64,000 bases of DNA, from contig NZ_NFLQ01000003.1 in NCBI RefSeq assembly GCF_002160985.1, forward strand, positions 1 to 64,000. Reading direction: 5' to 3'. The position numbers and the translations under genes were made by a program. The stretch comes from Lachnoclostridium sp. An118 (GTDB taxonomy: Bacteria; Bacillota; Clostridia; Lachnospirales; Lachnospiraceae). This document shows, piece by piece, positions 53,173 through 62,160 of this stretch. The first letter of the stretch is position 1; each line of letters begins with the position of its first letter. Under the pieces are notes generated by a model. That model did no database searches. It saw only the letters and a program-made list of their open reading frames with translations, and was not told the origin of the DNA.

Positions 53173-54612
53173 CTATACCGGGAAATCCCTTCGGCTGTCC
53201 TCCACCGCGCAGGAGATGGCCTCATTGAAGGTGGGATGGGCCCTCATGGCGTAGAGGAGCTGGGTGGATGTAAGGCCATTGGCAAGAGCCGTAGCCAGCT
53301 CGCCGATCATGTCCGTGGCCCTGGGACACATGAGCTGCGCCCCCAGCAGCTCATCGCTGTCCGGGGCAAACAGCACCTTGATAAATCCCTCTTCCTCGCC
53401 TGTGATGATGGACTGTCCGTTCCCCTGCATCACGTACTTTCCGCACCGCACCGGCACGCCCTTCCTGCGGGCCTCCTCTTCTGTCAGCCCCACGGAAGCG
53501 ATCTCCGGGTCCGTGTAGATACAGCTGGGGATAATGGAGACGGGAGTAAAAAGTCCCCCGGGTACCATGGAGATGATGACTGAGGGCTGCCTGCCGTTCA
53601 TCCGCTCCACCACATAGGCGGCCTGGGCGGAGGCCACATGGGCCAGCTGTATACCGCCTGTCACGTCCCCCACCGCATAGACTCCCGGGATGTTGGTGCG
53701 GAAGAAATCGTCCACCACGATCCGGCCTCTCTCCAGCTTCACCGGCACATCGCTCTCAAACAATCCTTCTGTGGCGGAGCTTCGCCCCACTGACACCAGC
53801 ACTGCGTCCACGATCTCTTTATTGTTCCTGCCGTCACAGACAAACCGGCACGCCAGGCGGCCGCTCTCTTTTTCCCGCTCGATCCGCTCCAGGATGCTCT
53901 CCTTGCAGATCCGGATGCCTCTGCCTGTTAAGATACGCTCAAGCGCATCAGAAAATTCCCGGTCCATGTTCGGCAGAAGGCGGTCCGAGATCTCCACCAC
54001 CGTCACCTCCGTGCCCAGAGACTGGAAGACTGTAGCCAGCTCCAGACCTATGACGCCGCCTCCCAGGATCAGCATCCGGTCATACCTGTGGGCATCCGCG
54101 GTGAGGAGCTCCTCGCTTGTCATGACACCGGGCAGCTCCATGCCGGGAATGTCCGCCAGGTTGGCCTTTGCCCCCGCGGCCACCAGGATGTTCTTCCCCT
54201 GGCACACGGAAACCTTTCCCTCCTCGTCCGTCACGCGCACCATCCGGTCCCTGCAGATCACCGCACTGCCCCGGATGAGGTCCACCCCAAGCCGGCAAAA
54301 CTCCTCCTCCAGCTCCCGGCGCATGCGGTCCGCCGCCATATCCTTGTACCTGTAGATCTTCTGGAGGTCAAAGGACACACCATCCGCATGCAGGCCAAAC
54401 CTCTCGCAGCCCTCCATCTCCCTGTACAGGGTGGCTGCGTGGAGCAGGGCCTTGGCCGGGATACAGCCCCGGTTGATACAGGTACCTCCCACAGGCCCCC
54501 TGTCGATGAGGGCCACCGTCATTCCCATTCTGGCCGCCTTCCTGGCAGCCACATAGCCGCCAGGCCCCGCTCCCACGATCACAAGGTCATATGTATCTCT
54601 CATAAAATCCAC
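53173..54612 (-). CDS. lpdA: Dihydrolipoyl dehydrogenase
   Basis: A flavin disulfide reductase of 479 aa: FAD loop VGAGPGGYVAARKAA (about 11-25), the redox pair in GGTCINRGCIPAKALL (Cys-x4-Cys, about 42-47), NAD domain LILGGGVIGLELA, the second FAD motif YAVGDVTGG and the catalytic His-Glu in RAHPTFNEAI (about 457). It reoxidises lipoyl groups of 2-oxoacid dehydrogenases or of the glycine cleavage system. No such complex is encoded nearby. It follows ung by 14 bases. Confidence 0.93.
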   Translation of the reverse strand: MDFMRDTYDLVIVGAGPGGYVAARKAARMGMTVALIDRGPVGGTCINRGCIPAKALLHAATLYREMEGCERFGLHADGVSFDLQKIYRYKDMAADRMRRELEEEFCRLGVDLIRGSAVICRDRMVRVTDEEGKVSVCQGKNILVAAGAKANLADIPGMELPGVMTSEELLTADAHRYDRMLILGGGVIGLELATVFQSLGTEVTVVEISDRLLPNMDREFSDALERILTGRGIRICKESILERIEREKESGRLACRFVCDGRNNKEIVDAVLVSVGRSSATEGLFESDVPVKLERGRIVVDDFFRTNIPGVYAVGDVTGGIQLAHVASAQAAYVVERMNGRQPSVIISMVPGGLFTPVSIIPSCIYTDPEIASVGLTEEEARRKGVPVRCGKYVMQGNGQSIITGEEEGFIKVLFAPDSDELLGAQLMCPRATDMIGELATALANGLTSTQLLYAMRAHPTFNEAISCAVEDSRRDFPV

Positions 54613-54626
54613 CCCCTGATCATTCC

Positions 54627-55295
54627 CTAATCAATCTGCCAGTCAACAGGCTCCACACCGTGCTCCTCAAGGAATGCGTTCGTCTTGCTGAAGGGCCTGC
54701 TGCCGAAAAAGCCCCTGAACGCGGACAGCGGACTCGGGTGAGGCGCCTCCAGTATGAGGTGCTTTGGATTGTGGAGCATAGCCTTCTTCCTCTGCGCCGG
54801 CGCTCCCCACAGAATGAACACGATAGGGCGGTCCTGTCCGTCCAGGGCACGGATGGCCGCATCCGTGAACTCCTCCCAGCCGATCCCCCTGTGGGAGTTG
54901 GCCTGGTGGGCCCGCACCGTCAGCACGGTATTGAGCATCAGCACGCCCTGCCTGGCCCATTTTTCCAGATATCCGTGGTCCGGGATGGCACAGCCCAGGT
55001 CATCGTAGAGCTCCTGGTAGATGTTGACAAGAGAGGGCGGGATGGCCACCCCCTTCCGGACCGAAAAGCACAGGCCGTGGGCCTGCCCCACATTGTGGTA
55101 AGGGTCCTGCCCCAGTATGACCACCTTCACATCCTTTAAAGGTGTCAGGTGGAACGCGTTAAAAATATCATCCGACGGCGGAAAGACCAGGTGGGTCTCA
55201 TACTCCTTCTTCACCGTCTCAAACAGTTGCTTATAATAAGGCTTTTTAAACTCTCCCTGGAGAGCCTCCAGCCAGTCATTGGAAATCGCTGCCAT
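54627..55295 (-). CDS. ung: Uracil-DNA glycosylase
   Basis: Removes uracil from DNA. The 222-aa family 1 enzyme has GQDPYHNVGQAHGLCFSV (catalytic Asp, about 61-78), the uracil-binding VFILWGAPAQ, and HPSPLSAFRGFFGSRPFSKTN in parts (catalytic His, about 184). The start is the ATG at 55295 with AAGGAG 10 bases upstream; an ATG 13 codons earlier has no such site. It follows hisF in the same direction. Confidence 0.96.
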   Translation of the reverse strand: MAAISNDWLEALQGEFKKPYYKQLFETVKKEYETHLVFPPSDDIFNAFHLTPLKDVKVVILGQDPYHNVGQAHGLCFSVRKGVAIPPSLVNIYQELYDDLGCAIPDHGYLEKWARQGVLMLNTVLTVRAHQANSHRGIGWEEFTDAAIRALDGQDRPIVFILWGAPAQRKKAMLHNPKHLILEAPHPSPLSAFRGFFGSRPFSKTNAFLEEHGVEPVDWQID

Positions 55296-55330
55296 GGTCT
55301 GTCTTATCTCCTTTTTCTTTTCTGGACGCA

Positions 55331-56092
55331 TCACAGGCGGACGGAAATCCCCTCACCTCTTAAGTATTCCTTCACTTCCCGTATCTCCAGCTCCTTGTAG
55401 TGGAAAAGAGAAGCCGCCAGGGCCGCGTCCGCGCCGCCCACAGTCAGGGCATCCTTGAAATGCTCCAGCCTTCCGGCTCCCCCTGAGGCGATGACAGGGA
55501 TGGAGACCGCGTCCGCCACAGCCCTTGTCAGCTCCAGGTCGTAGCCCGCCTTGGTGCCGTCGCAGTCCATGCTGGTGAGGAGTATCTCCCCCGCCCCCAG
55601 CTTCTCCACCTTTGCCGCCCACTCCAGGGCATCGATCCCCACGTCGACCCGGCCGCCGTTTTTATAGATGTTCCAGCCTGTCCCGTCGGGACGTCTCTTG
55701 GCATCGATGGCCACCACCACACACTGGCTGCCAAACTTGTCCGCCGCCGCGGAAATAAGCTCCGGCGTCTGGATGGCCGAGGAGTTGATGGAGATCTTGT
55801 CCGCCCCCTCCCGAAGGAGCGCCCGGAAATCCTCCACTGTGCGGATGCCTCCCCCCACCGTAAAGGGGATAAACACAGTCTCCGCCACCTTGCGGACCAT
55901 GTCCACTACCGTGGCTCTGGCGTCAGAGGAGGCTGTGATGTCCAGGAACACCAGCTCGTCCGCCCCGGCCTCGTCGTAGGCCTTTCCAATCTCCACCGGA
56001 TCTCCCGCATCCCTGAGATCCACAAAATTCACACCCTTGACAACCCTTCCGCCGTTCACGTCCAGACAGGGAATGATCCGTTTTGTATGCAT
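55331..56092 (-). CDS. hisF: Imidazole glycerol phosphate synthase subunit HisF
   Basis: The cyclase subunit of 253 aa: catalytic Asp11 in [15 protein letters not shown], phosphate loops [11 protein letters not shown] and [11 protein letters not shown], and a second catalytic Asp in [12 protein letters not shown] region (about 176). It uses ammonia from HisH to make IGP and AICAR. It follows hisH by 17 bases. Confidence 0.97.
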   Translation of the reverse strand: MHTKRIIPCLDVNGGRVVKGVNFVDLRDAGDPVEIGKAYDEAGADELVFLDITASSDARATVVDMVRKVAETVFIPFTVGGGIRTVEDFRALLREGADKISINSSAIQTPELISAAADKFGSQCVVVAIDAKRRPDGTGWNIYKNGGRVDVGIDALEWAAKVEKLGAGEILLTSMDCDGTKAGYDLELTRAVADAVSIPVIASGGAGRLEHFKDALTVGGADAALAASLFHYKELEIREVKEYLRGEGISVRL

Positions 56093-56109
56093 CTTCTCTG
56101 TACCTCCGT

Positions 56110-56715
56110 CTATAGTCCTACAAAATTCTCCAGCATGAGAAGCCCCGTGGAGCTGCTCTTCTCCGGATGGAACTGACAGGCAAACACATTGCCCTTCTCC
56201 ACCGAGGCGTGTATCTTTGTCCCGTACCAGGTGACTGCCTTCACGATCTCCTCCTCCTGCGCCTCCAGGTAATAGGAGTGCACGAAATACACAAAGGGCT
56301 CCTCCGGGACTCCCTTAAACAGTCTTCCCTCTCCCGCAAGCTCCAGGGTATTCCATCCCATGTGGGGGATCTTCAGCCCCTCACCCCCGGGGAGCCTGCG
56401 TATCTTCCCTTTCAGTATGCCGAGTCCCTTCACACCCGGACTCTCCTCGCTCTCCTCAAAGAGGAGCTGCAGGCCCAGGCAGATACCCAGAAAGGGGGTA
56501 CCCCGCTCCGCCACCTGGCGTATCACCTCCTCCAGGCCGTACCGCCGTATCTTCCCCATGGCGTCGCCGAAAGCTCCCACCCCGGGCAGGATCACCTTGT
56601 CCGCCTCCAGGATGCGCTCCCGGTCCCTGGTGATCTCCACCTCCTGGCCCAGGTAGTGCATGGCCTTCTCCACACTTTTTATATTTCCCGCATCATAATC
56701 AATAATCGCTATCAT
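56110..56715 (-). CDS. hisH: Imidazole glycerol phosphate synthase subunit HisH
   Basis: The glutaminase subunit of 201 aa with the class I triad: Cys in [12 protein letters not shown] (about 80), His and Glu in CQFHPEKSS (about 181-189), and the N-terminal [12 protein letters not shown]. The other his genes are not in the window, so this hisH-hisF pair is detached from the rest of the pathway. Confidence 0.97.
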   Translation of the reverse strand: MIAIIDYDAGNIKSVEKAMHYLGQEVEITRDRERILEADKVILPGVGAFGDAMGKIRRYGLEEVIRQVAERGTPFLGICLGLQLLFEESEESPGVKGLGILKGKIRRLPGGEGLKIPHMGWNTLELAGEGRLFKGVPEEPFVYFVHSYYLEAQEEEIVKAVTWYGTKIHASVEKGNVFACQFHPEKSSSTGLLMLENFVGL

Positions 56716-56779
56716 CCGTTTTCCCGGTTCCTTTCTGAATGTCTCACAGTGTATATACAGTTTTAGTCTACCATATTTT

Positions 56780-58237
56780 CTATTTCACATCCAGTTCAAA
56801 CCAGAATTCAACGCCGTTATCGTAGTTTTTCACACCGTATTCCTGGTGGAAGGAGTCCATGATGGCCTTCACGATGGACAGACCGATCCCGTTGCCTCCG
56901 TACTCCCTCGTGTGGGCCTTGTCCACCTTGTAGAACTTTTCCCAGATATGGGGCACATCCTCCTCCGGGATGGGGGCGCCCGTGTTGAACACCGTCACCT
57001 TCACCTTCTCGCCGGTGGGAATGAGCTTCACGTCCACCACCCGGTCTCCGTCCAGGTGATTGAAGGCATTGCTCACATAGTTCCTCACCACCTGCTCCGC
57101 CTTAAACTCGTCTGCCCACACATAGACCGGCTCCTTCTGCCGGAACTGGACCCTGGCCTCCTTCTGCTGGGCCACGATCTCCATACTCTGGAGAACGCCC
57201 CGTATCAGCTCTGTCAGGTCAAAGCGCTGGAACTCCACATTTTCGTCCCCGAATTCCAGCTGGTTCAGGGTCATGAGGTTTTTCACCATCTGGTTCATCT
57301 TGGCAGCCTCGTCCATAATGACATCACAGTAAAACTCCCGGCTTTCCGCATCGTCGCTGACTCCCTCCCTGAGTCCCTCCGCGTATCCCTGGATGAGAGC
57401 GATGGGGGTCTTCAGCTCATGAGACACGTTCCCCATAAAATCCGTCCGCATCTTCTCCATTTTTTCCTTCTGCTCGATATCCTGCTGCAGGCGGAAATTT
57501 GCGTTCTTAAGCTCGGAGATGGTGCTCTGCAGCTTCTCGGACATACTGTTGAAATTCTCGCCCAGGACCCCTATCTCGCCCTCGCCGCCGCTGGTGTATT
57601 TCGCTTCAAAGTCAAGGTCCGCCATTCTGGCTGACAGGACGGCCAGTTCCCGCAGAGGCTCTGTGAGCCGCCTGGAAAAGTACCACACCAGGAGTATCCC
57701 TCCTGCAATGACTCCTATCCCCACGATGATAAGGAACCTGTAAAAGAGGACCATGGTCTCCTGGATACTCTCCAGGGGACTGCGGATGAAAATGTTGTAG
57801 GAGTCCCCCACCGTTCCCCAGAGGGCCAGGTAATCCACCTGCTGGGTCCCGTCCCGGAACTCCACCACCTGGTAATCATCGTTCCTCTCCATCACCTGGC
57901 TGTCAATCTTGTTGAAGAGGACTCCGGCCAGCTGCATCAGCAGCATCTGACTGTCATGGAGATTGGAAAATCCGCTCTCATTTGAAAAATTCCACACAAT
58001 GTAGTAGAAATTGTACCGCTCTGCCGTGCGGTTGACCTGGCTGAGCTCATCCTCCGTCAGACTGCCGCTCCGGGTGATCTGGTCGATCTCATCGTACAGC
58101 TCCGCGAAATTAGCTTCCTTTTCCCGTATATAATAGGGCTCCAGACCGGAGCCCACCAGAAGCAGGAGGATGACCAGCATGCAGACGATAAGTCCCACGA
58201 ACACGGCGATCATCTGCCTGCGTATTGAATGCTTCAT
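56780..58237 (-). CDS. Sensor histidine kinase with HAMP domain
   Basis: The 485-aa kinase has two membrane segments (about 10-30 and 170-190) flanking an extracellular domain of about 140 residues, a HAMP domain (about 190-245), HisKA with VSHELKTPIALIQGYAEGL (phosphorylated His about 272) and HATPase_c with N-box VRNYVSNAFNHL and GGNGIGLSIVKAIM. It resembles VanS/PhoR-like kinases of Clostridia. Its start codon lies one base after the regulator's stop. Confidence 0.95.
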   Translation of the reverse strand: MKHSIRRQMIAVFVGLIVCMLVILLLLVGSGLEPYYIREKEANFAELYDEIDQITRSGSLTEDELSQVNRTAERYNFYYIVWNFSNESGFSNLHDSQMLLMQLAGVLFNKIDSQVMERNDDYQVVEFRDGTQQVDYLALWGTVGDSYNIFIRSPLESIQETMVLFYRFLIIVGIGVIAGGILLVWYFSRRLTEPLRELAVLSARMADLDFEAKYTSGGEGEIGVLGENFNSMSEKLQSTISELKNANFRLQQDIEQKEKMEKMRTDFMGNVSHELKTPIALIQGYAEGLREGVSDDAESREFYCDVIMDEAAKMNQMVKNLMTLNQLEFGDENVEFQRFDLTELIRGVLQSMEIVAQQKEARVQFRQKEPVYVWADEFKAEQVVRNYVSNAFNHLDGDRVVDVKLIPTGEKVKVTVFNTGAPIPEEDVPHIWEKFYKVDKAHTREYGGNGIGLSIVKAIMDSFHQEYGVKNYDNGVEFWFELDVK

Positions 58238-58915
58238 CTACGCCACCTCAAATTTGTAGCCCATGCCCCAGACTGTCTTGATATAATTCCCCTTGTCGCC
58301 CAGCTTGCTGCGCAGCTTCTTCACATGGGTATCAATGGTCCTGGCATCGCCAAAATAATCATAGTTCCACACATTGTTCAAAATCTTCTCCCTGGAGAGG
58401 GCCACCCCTCTATTTTCCATGAAATACGTGAGGAGCTCAAACTCCTTGTAGCTGAGCTCCACCGGCTCACCGTCCAGCTTCACGATGTGGGCAGTCTTGT
58501 CCAGCTCTATGCCGCCGGCCTCCAGCGTCTCCTGAGCCTGCGCATCCCGGGTCCTTCTCAGGATGGCTTCCACCCTCGCCACAAGGATCTTGGGGCTGAA
58601 GGGCTTGGATATATATTCGTCCACTCCCAGGCTGAACCCCTGGAGCTCGTCCCGCTCCTCTCCCCTGGCCGTCAGCATGATGATGGGCACCCTGGAGGAC
58701 TGGCGCACCTCCCGGCATACCTGCCATCCATCCATCCTGGGCATCATGACATCCAGGATGATGAGCGCAATGTCCCTGTTCTCATAAAAAATATCCATGG
58801 CCTCCATGCCGTCTCCGGCCTCAAAGACCTGAAAGCCCTCTCTCTCCAGGAAGTCACGCACCAGCTTGCGCATGCGGCTCTCGTCATCGACCACCAGTAT
58901 TTTCATCTTTTCCAT
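58238..58915 (-). CDS. OmpR-family response regulator
   Basis: The 225-aa protein has a receiver domain (DDE at about 9-11, phosphorylated Asp in LIILDVMMPRMDG at about 54, Lys in YISKPF) and a winged-helix domain (about 128-225; SYKEFELLTYFMENRGVALSREKIL). The start is set to the ATG at 58915 with AGGAGG 9 bases upstream, not the TTG just before it. It is paired with the adjacent kinase. Confidence 0.95.
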   Translation of the reverse strand: MEKMKILVVDDESRMRKLVRDFLEREGFQVFEAGDGMEAMDIFYENRDIALIILDVMMPRMDGWQVCREVRQSSRVPIIMLTARGEERDELQGFSLGVDEYISKPFSPKILVARVEAILRRTRDAQAQETLEAGGIELDKTAHIVKLDGEPVELSYKEFELLTYFMENRGVALSREKILNNVWNYDYFGDARTIDTHVKKLRSKLGDKGNYIKTVWGMGYKFEVA

Positions 58916-58949
58916 CAAAGCATACCTCCTGCCGCTTACCTTTTAGACT

Positions 58950-58955
58950 ATTATA
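58950..58955 (-). promoter_or_regulatory. Extended -10 promoter of the two-component genes
   Basis: TGGTATAAT on the minus strand, with a TG one base before the -10 box; no good -35. It lies about 35 bases before the regulator's start and is back to back with a similar promoter at 59000. Confidence 0.5.
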
Positions 58956-58999
58956 CCAGTATTCTATGTTCCTTTTGTGAATTTTTTTCAGAAATGTGG

Positions 59000-59005
59000 T
59001 ATAAT
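59000..59005 (+). promoter_or_regulatory. Extended -10 promoter of the small zinc-ribbon gene
   Basis: TGGTATAAT on the plus strand, about 30 bases before the ATG at 59037. It is divergent from the promoter at 58950. Confidence 0.5.
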
Positions 59006-59036
59006 GACTGCGATAAATGCAAGGAGGAGGGCAACC

Positions 59037-59324
59037 ATGAACTGTCCCAGATGTGGAAACGAACTGAGAATAAGCAGAAAGGATCCCAGATTTGGCCTCT
59101 GTGATACCTGCAGAAAGAAGTACCGCCTGCCTGAGCAGAAGGCCCCTCAGGCACAGAAGGAAGAGGAGGAGCACTATCCGAAATACGCCAACATTCCGCC
59201 CAAAGCCGTGCGGGAAAAACGCGAGACCGAGATGCGCCGGGCCTACGACGAGCTTCTCGCCATCGGGAAAGAGGAGCGTGAAGGAAAGAGAGGCCTCTTT
59301 GGCCGCAGAAAAAAATCCAAATAA
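59037..59324 (+). CDS. Small zinc-ribbon protein, unknown function
   Basis: The 95-aa protein starts MNCPRCGNELRISRKD and has a CxxC-x(14-15)-CxxC zinc ribbon (Cys3, Cys6, then CDTCRKKY), followed by a highly charged helix and a basic C-terminus (GLFGRRKKSK). The start is the ATG at 59037 with AAGGAGGAGG upstream. A nucleic-acid or ribosome contact is possible, but only by analogy. It is followed closely by the tRNA-Ser gene on the same strand. Confidence 0.82.
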   Translation: MNCPRCGNELRISRKDPRFGLCDTCRKKYRLPEQKAPQAQKEEEEHYPKYANIPPKAVREKRETEMRRAYDELLAIGKEEREGKRGLFGRRKKSK

Positions 59325-59351
59325 AATCTTTTCTATTTTGGGGGAACATGC

Positions 59352-59357
59352 TATAAT
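59352..59357 (+). promoter_or_regulatory. -10 box before tRNA-Ser
   Basis: TATAAT about 45 bases before the tRNA. The -35 region is weak (TTTTCT at 17 bases). Confidence 0.45.
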
Positions 59358-59400
59358 AATCTGTGCTGTTTATCATGTTTGAGACGGGCAGCATGTTTCT

Positions 59401-59492
59401 GGAGACGTACCGAAGTGGCCGTAACGGGGCTGACTCGAAATCAGTTTATCGGTTTTATCGCCGGTACGAGGGTTCGAATCCCTCCGTCTCCG
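59401..59492 (+). tRNA. tRNA-Ser (anticodon CGA)
   Basis: The 92-base sequence folds as a class II tRNA: acceptor GGAGACG / CGTCTCC (59401-59407 with 59485-59491), discriminator G at 59492, anticodon stem CTGA / TCAG around loop CTCGAAA with anticodon CGA at 59436-59438, a long variable arm (TTATCGG...CCGGTA region), and a T loop GGTTCGAATCC. The CCA end is not encoded. Confidence 0.95.
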
Positions 59493-59502
59493 TTAAAATG
59501 AC

Positions 59503-59553
59503 AGAGGGTGTCCCAAAAGTCATGCATTGACTTGAGGGGCACCCTCTTTTTGA
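59503..59553 (+). terminator. Hairpin terminator after tRNA-Ser, with nested inverted repeat
   Basis: The outer arms, AGAGGGTG and CACCCTCT, enclose CCC / GGG and a second inverted repeat AAGTCA / TGACTT around TGCAT. TTTTTG follows on the plus strand. It works as a terminator by structure, but the ends also look like those of insertion-sequence derived repeats. Confidence 0.7.
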
Positions 59554-59561
59554 AATATCTA

Positions 59562-60266
59562 TCAAACGGTCTCTTCGTACAGGTCCGTGAAATAGTCCAT
59601 CAGCTCGTTAAAGCAGTCCCACTCCCGCTTCACTGTGATGGTCTTCTGCTGCCCGCCCTGTTTGAAATCACGGCGCAGATTGCTGTACTCCCGGATGACC
59701 GCCGCGACTTCCACATCCCGGTTGTCCTTCTGCCGGATGTCTGTCACCCGGATGATATGCCATACATCCTTTCGCCCCGGCAGGTCCAGGATATCGGAAA
59801 TCCCCCTTATCCGCCCTTCATAAAAGGCTCTGTCCTCCTGACCCCTGTCAGCTATATACTGCCCGATGAGCGGGAAGCCGAGTCTGGATACGGTGGTTGC
59901 GGCGGGCCTGTTCTGGTTCATGTACCGGTAACGGTACAGTCCCTGGTCGTAGATGTACACCCACTCTTTCCAATCTCCCGGGTCAATCACATGGACGCCC
60001 TGACGGCGCTCCTCTCTCGCCTTCTGCTCTTTATATTGTTCCAGCTTATCCTTCATATCCGAAGTTGTCTTCCGCGAGTACAGGGGGCTGCCCGCCATCT
60101 TCCGCTCCGCATCCCGCAGGGCCTCCTCATGGTCCGGACGCAGCTCCTGGCAGCGGGCAGCCACGCGGCCCTCCCCGTCCACGATCACGCCCCTGTAGTA
60201 GTCACACTGGTAGTCCTTGTGGTACACAGTCTCCACATCCGGAAAAAATGTCCTGTCTGTCTTCAT
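59562..60266 (-). CDS. Protein of unknown function, 234 aa
   Basis: I do not recognise this protein. It is soluble and charged, with an N-terminal part VYHKDYQCDYYRGVIVDG, a basic middle helix (about 55-90; TTSDMKDKLEQYKEQKAREE), a VHVIDPGDWKEWVYIYDQGLY stretch in two parts (about 92-112), and a C-terminal half with VWHIIRVTDIRQKDN. No signal peptide or membrane segment. It lies between tRNA-Ser and the tmRNA gene, on the opposite strand to the tRNA, as a single-gene unit. Confidence 0.75.
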   Translation of the reverse strand: MKTDRTFFPDVETVYHKDYQCDYYRGVIVDGEGRVAARCQELRPDHEEALRDAERKMAGSPLYSRKTTSDMKDKLEQYKEQKAREERRQGVHVIDPGDWKEWVYIYDQGLYRYRYMNQNRPAATTVSRLGFPLIGQYIADRGQEDRAFYEGRIRGISDILDLPGRKDVWHIIRVTDIRQKDNRDVEVAAVIREYSNLRRDFKQGGQQKTITVKREWDCFNELMDYFTDLYEETV

Positions 60267-60396
60267 AAAAATTCCCCCCTATACCTTTCTCCTTTTATCG
60301 GCGGAATGATCATCGGAAGTGCCAAAAGGCACATTCCGGGATCGTAAGCGGTCGCCAAGGTCTCGGGCAAGCCCGGACTTTGGTCCGTCGCCGTCA

Positions 60397-60432
60397 CAAA
60401 AAAGGGAAACGCCTGCATACCAAGCGTTTCCC
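60397..60432 (-). terminator. Intrinsic terminator of the tmRNA gene
   Basis: GGGAAACGC (60404-60412) pairs with GCGTTTCCC (60424-60432); AAAAAA at 60398-60403 reads as a U tract on the minus strand, 15 bases after the tmRNA 3' end. Confidence 0.85.
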
Positions 60433-60446
60433 TTCGCTTCCAAAAA

Positions 60447-60795
60447 TGGACCTGGCGGGAATCGAACCCGCGTCCGAAAGCCTTTCCATCAGAGCATCTC
60501 CCATCACAGTCATTAGTTTGACATTCCCTCTGCCGGCCGCCTAATGACAGGCTTCCGGTTTCAGTAGCTTCATAAAGTCTTCCATCCCCTCAAAGCTTTG
60601 AGGACGAAGTGCTCCGCCTTGTTGAAGCCGGGATCTTAAGCAGCGGATGACCTAAGGCCGACTGCCGCCAAAATTAGGCAGCGTACGCTAATTCTCTATT
60701 GTCTGCGTTTATATTTAATTGGAACTTTTAACGTAGTGTCCCGCTACGGATGGCTTCTCCAACTTCCAAACCCCCGTCGAAACCAGTACAAGCCC
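60447..60795 (-). ncRNA. ssrA: Transfer-messenger RNA
   Basis: The 349-nt minus-strand RNA begins GGGCTTGTACTGGTTTCGACG and ends with a T arm (GGTTCGATTCCCGCC) and CAGGTCCA; the 5' GGGCUUG pairs with 3' CAGGUCC to form the acceptor stem. The resume frame (60706 down to 60674) reads GCA GAC AAT AGA GAA TTA GCG TAC GCT GCC TAA, giving the proteolysis tag ADNRELAYAA. It rescues stalled ribosomes with SmpB, which is encoded about 2.2 kb upstream on the same strand. Confidence 0.96.
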
Positions 60796-60881
60796 GAGCT
60801 GTCTGGCCGCAGACGTTTTTGTTGTCTCATTTATTATAGTAACAGACATCTGTCCTGTCAAGTCTTCCCCCGAAGGCTTTT

Positions 60882-62075
60882 TTACACCTTTTTCTCCAAA
60901 AGCCGCAGAGCCGCCTCCATAGCGTCCGCCGCCCTCTCCAGCGTCTCCACGGAAGCCGCGTAGGTGATGCGCAGATGCCCCGGCGCCAGGAAGGCGCTGC
61001 CCGGCACTACCGCTACCCGGGCCTTCTCCAGGAGGAATTCCGCAAGGGCCAGATCGTCCGCTATCCTCTTTCCATTATATGTCCGGCCCAGATAATCTGT
61101 CACATCCGGCAGGAGGTAGAAGGCTCCCTCCCCGCTTTGGCAGCGGATGCCCTCTATGCGGTTCAGCCGCTCGTGGAGAAAGAGGCGGCGTCTGTCGTAC
61201 TCCGATGCCATTTCCCTGACACAGTCCTGGCTGCCCTGCAGCGCCGCGATCCCGGCCTTCTGGGAAATGGAATTGACGGAGGAGACCATCTGGCTCTGGA
61301 CCACATTGACCGCCTGCACGACCTCCCGGTCCGCCGCCAGGTAGCCGAGCCTCCACCCTGTCATGGCATAGGTCTTGGAAAAGCTGTTGATGAGCACTGT
61401 CCTCCTTCTGGCGTCACGGGACAGGGCGCTTACACTCACGTGCGTCCGGCCCTCATACACCATGCACTCGTAGACCTCATCCGACAGGACATAAAAATCA
61501 TGCTTCTGTGCGAGAAGAGCCAGCTCCTCCAGGCTCTCCTTGCTGTACACAGCCCCGGTGGGATTGTTGGGCGTGTTGATGATCACCGCCTTTGTCCGTC
61601 CCGTGACTGCCCGCTCGATATCTGCAAGGTCAAGGCTGAAATCCTCCGCCGTCCTCACAGCCACCGGCACGCCCCCGGCCATGCGCACCATCTCCGTGTA
61701 GCTGACCCAGCAGGGGCAGGGGATGATGACCTCGTCCCCCGGATCACAGAGGGCGAGGAGAGCCGCATAGATACACTGCTTGGCTCCCGGGCCCAGGGTG
61801 ATCTCATCCGGTGCGTACTCCACATGGTTTTCCCGCATGAGCTTGGACGCAATAGCCTCTCTTATCTCCGGCACACCCATGACCGGCGTGTACCTTGTAA
61901 ATCCTTCCTCAATGGCCTCCTTCGCCGCCCGGCAGATATGGGCCGGGGTATCAAGATCGGGCTCACCTACATTGAGCCCAATCACAGGGATGCCCTCCCT
62001 CCTCATTGCGGCTATGCGGTTGGTCAGCTCCACCGTCCTGGACGGCTCCACTTCCTGTATCCTCTTAGAAATCAT
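60882..62075 (-). CDS. Class I/II aminotransferase (aspartate aminotransferase-like)
   Basis: The 397-aa PLP enzyme of the class Ib aspartate aminotransferase type: NVGEPDLDTPAHI near the N-terminus, PNNPTGAVYSKESL (about 166), and the PLP lysine in NSFSKTYAMTGWRLGYLA (about 231). C-terminal HLRITYAASVETLERA carries the carboxylate-binding Arg. Substrate specificity cannot be told from sequence. It lies just upstream of the tmRNA, as a single gene. Confidence 0.93.
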   Translation of the reverse strand: MISKRIQEVEPSRTVELTNRIAAMRREGIPVIGLNVGEPDLDTPAHICRAAKEAIEEGFTRYTPVMGVPEIREAIASKLMRENHVEYAPDEITLGPGAKQCIYAALLALCDPGDEVIIPCPCWVSYTEMVRMAGGVPVAVRTAEDFSLDLADIERAVTGRTKAVIINTPNNPTGAVYSKESLEELALLAQKHDFYVLSDEVYECMVYEGRTHVSVSALSRDARRRTVLINSFSKTYAMTGWRLGYLAADREVVQAVNVVQSQMVSSVNSISQKAGIAALQGSQDCVREMASEYDRRRLFLHERLNRIEGIRCQSGEGAFYLLPDVTDYLGRTYNGKRIADDLALAEFLLEKARVAVVPGSAFLAPGHLRITYAASVETLERAADAMEAALRLLEKKV

Positions 62076-62160
62076 AGGTCATTCCTCTCACTTATCATAT
62101 GACTTATTATACAACCGCTTTAGCGCTTTATCAAGTTAAATTTATAAAATCATCCTGCTT

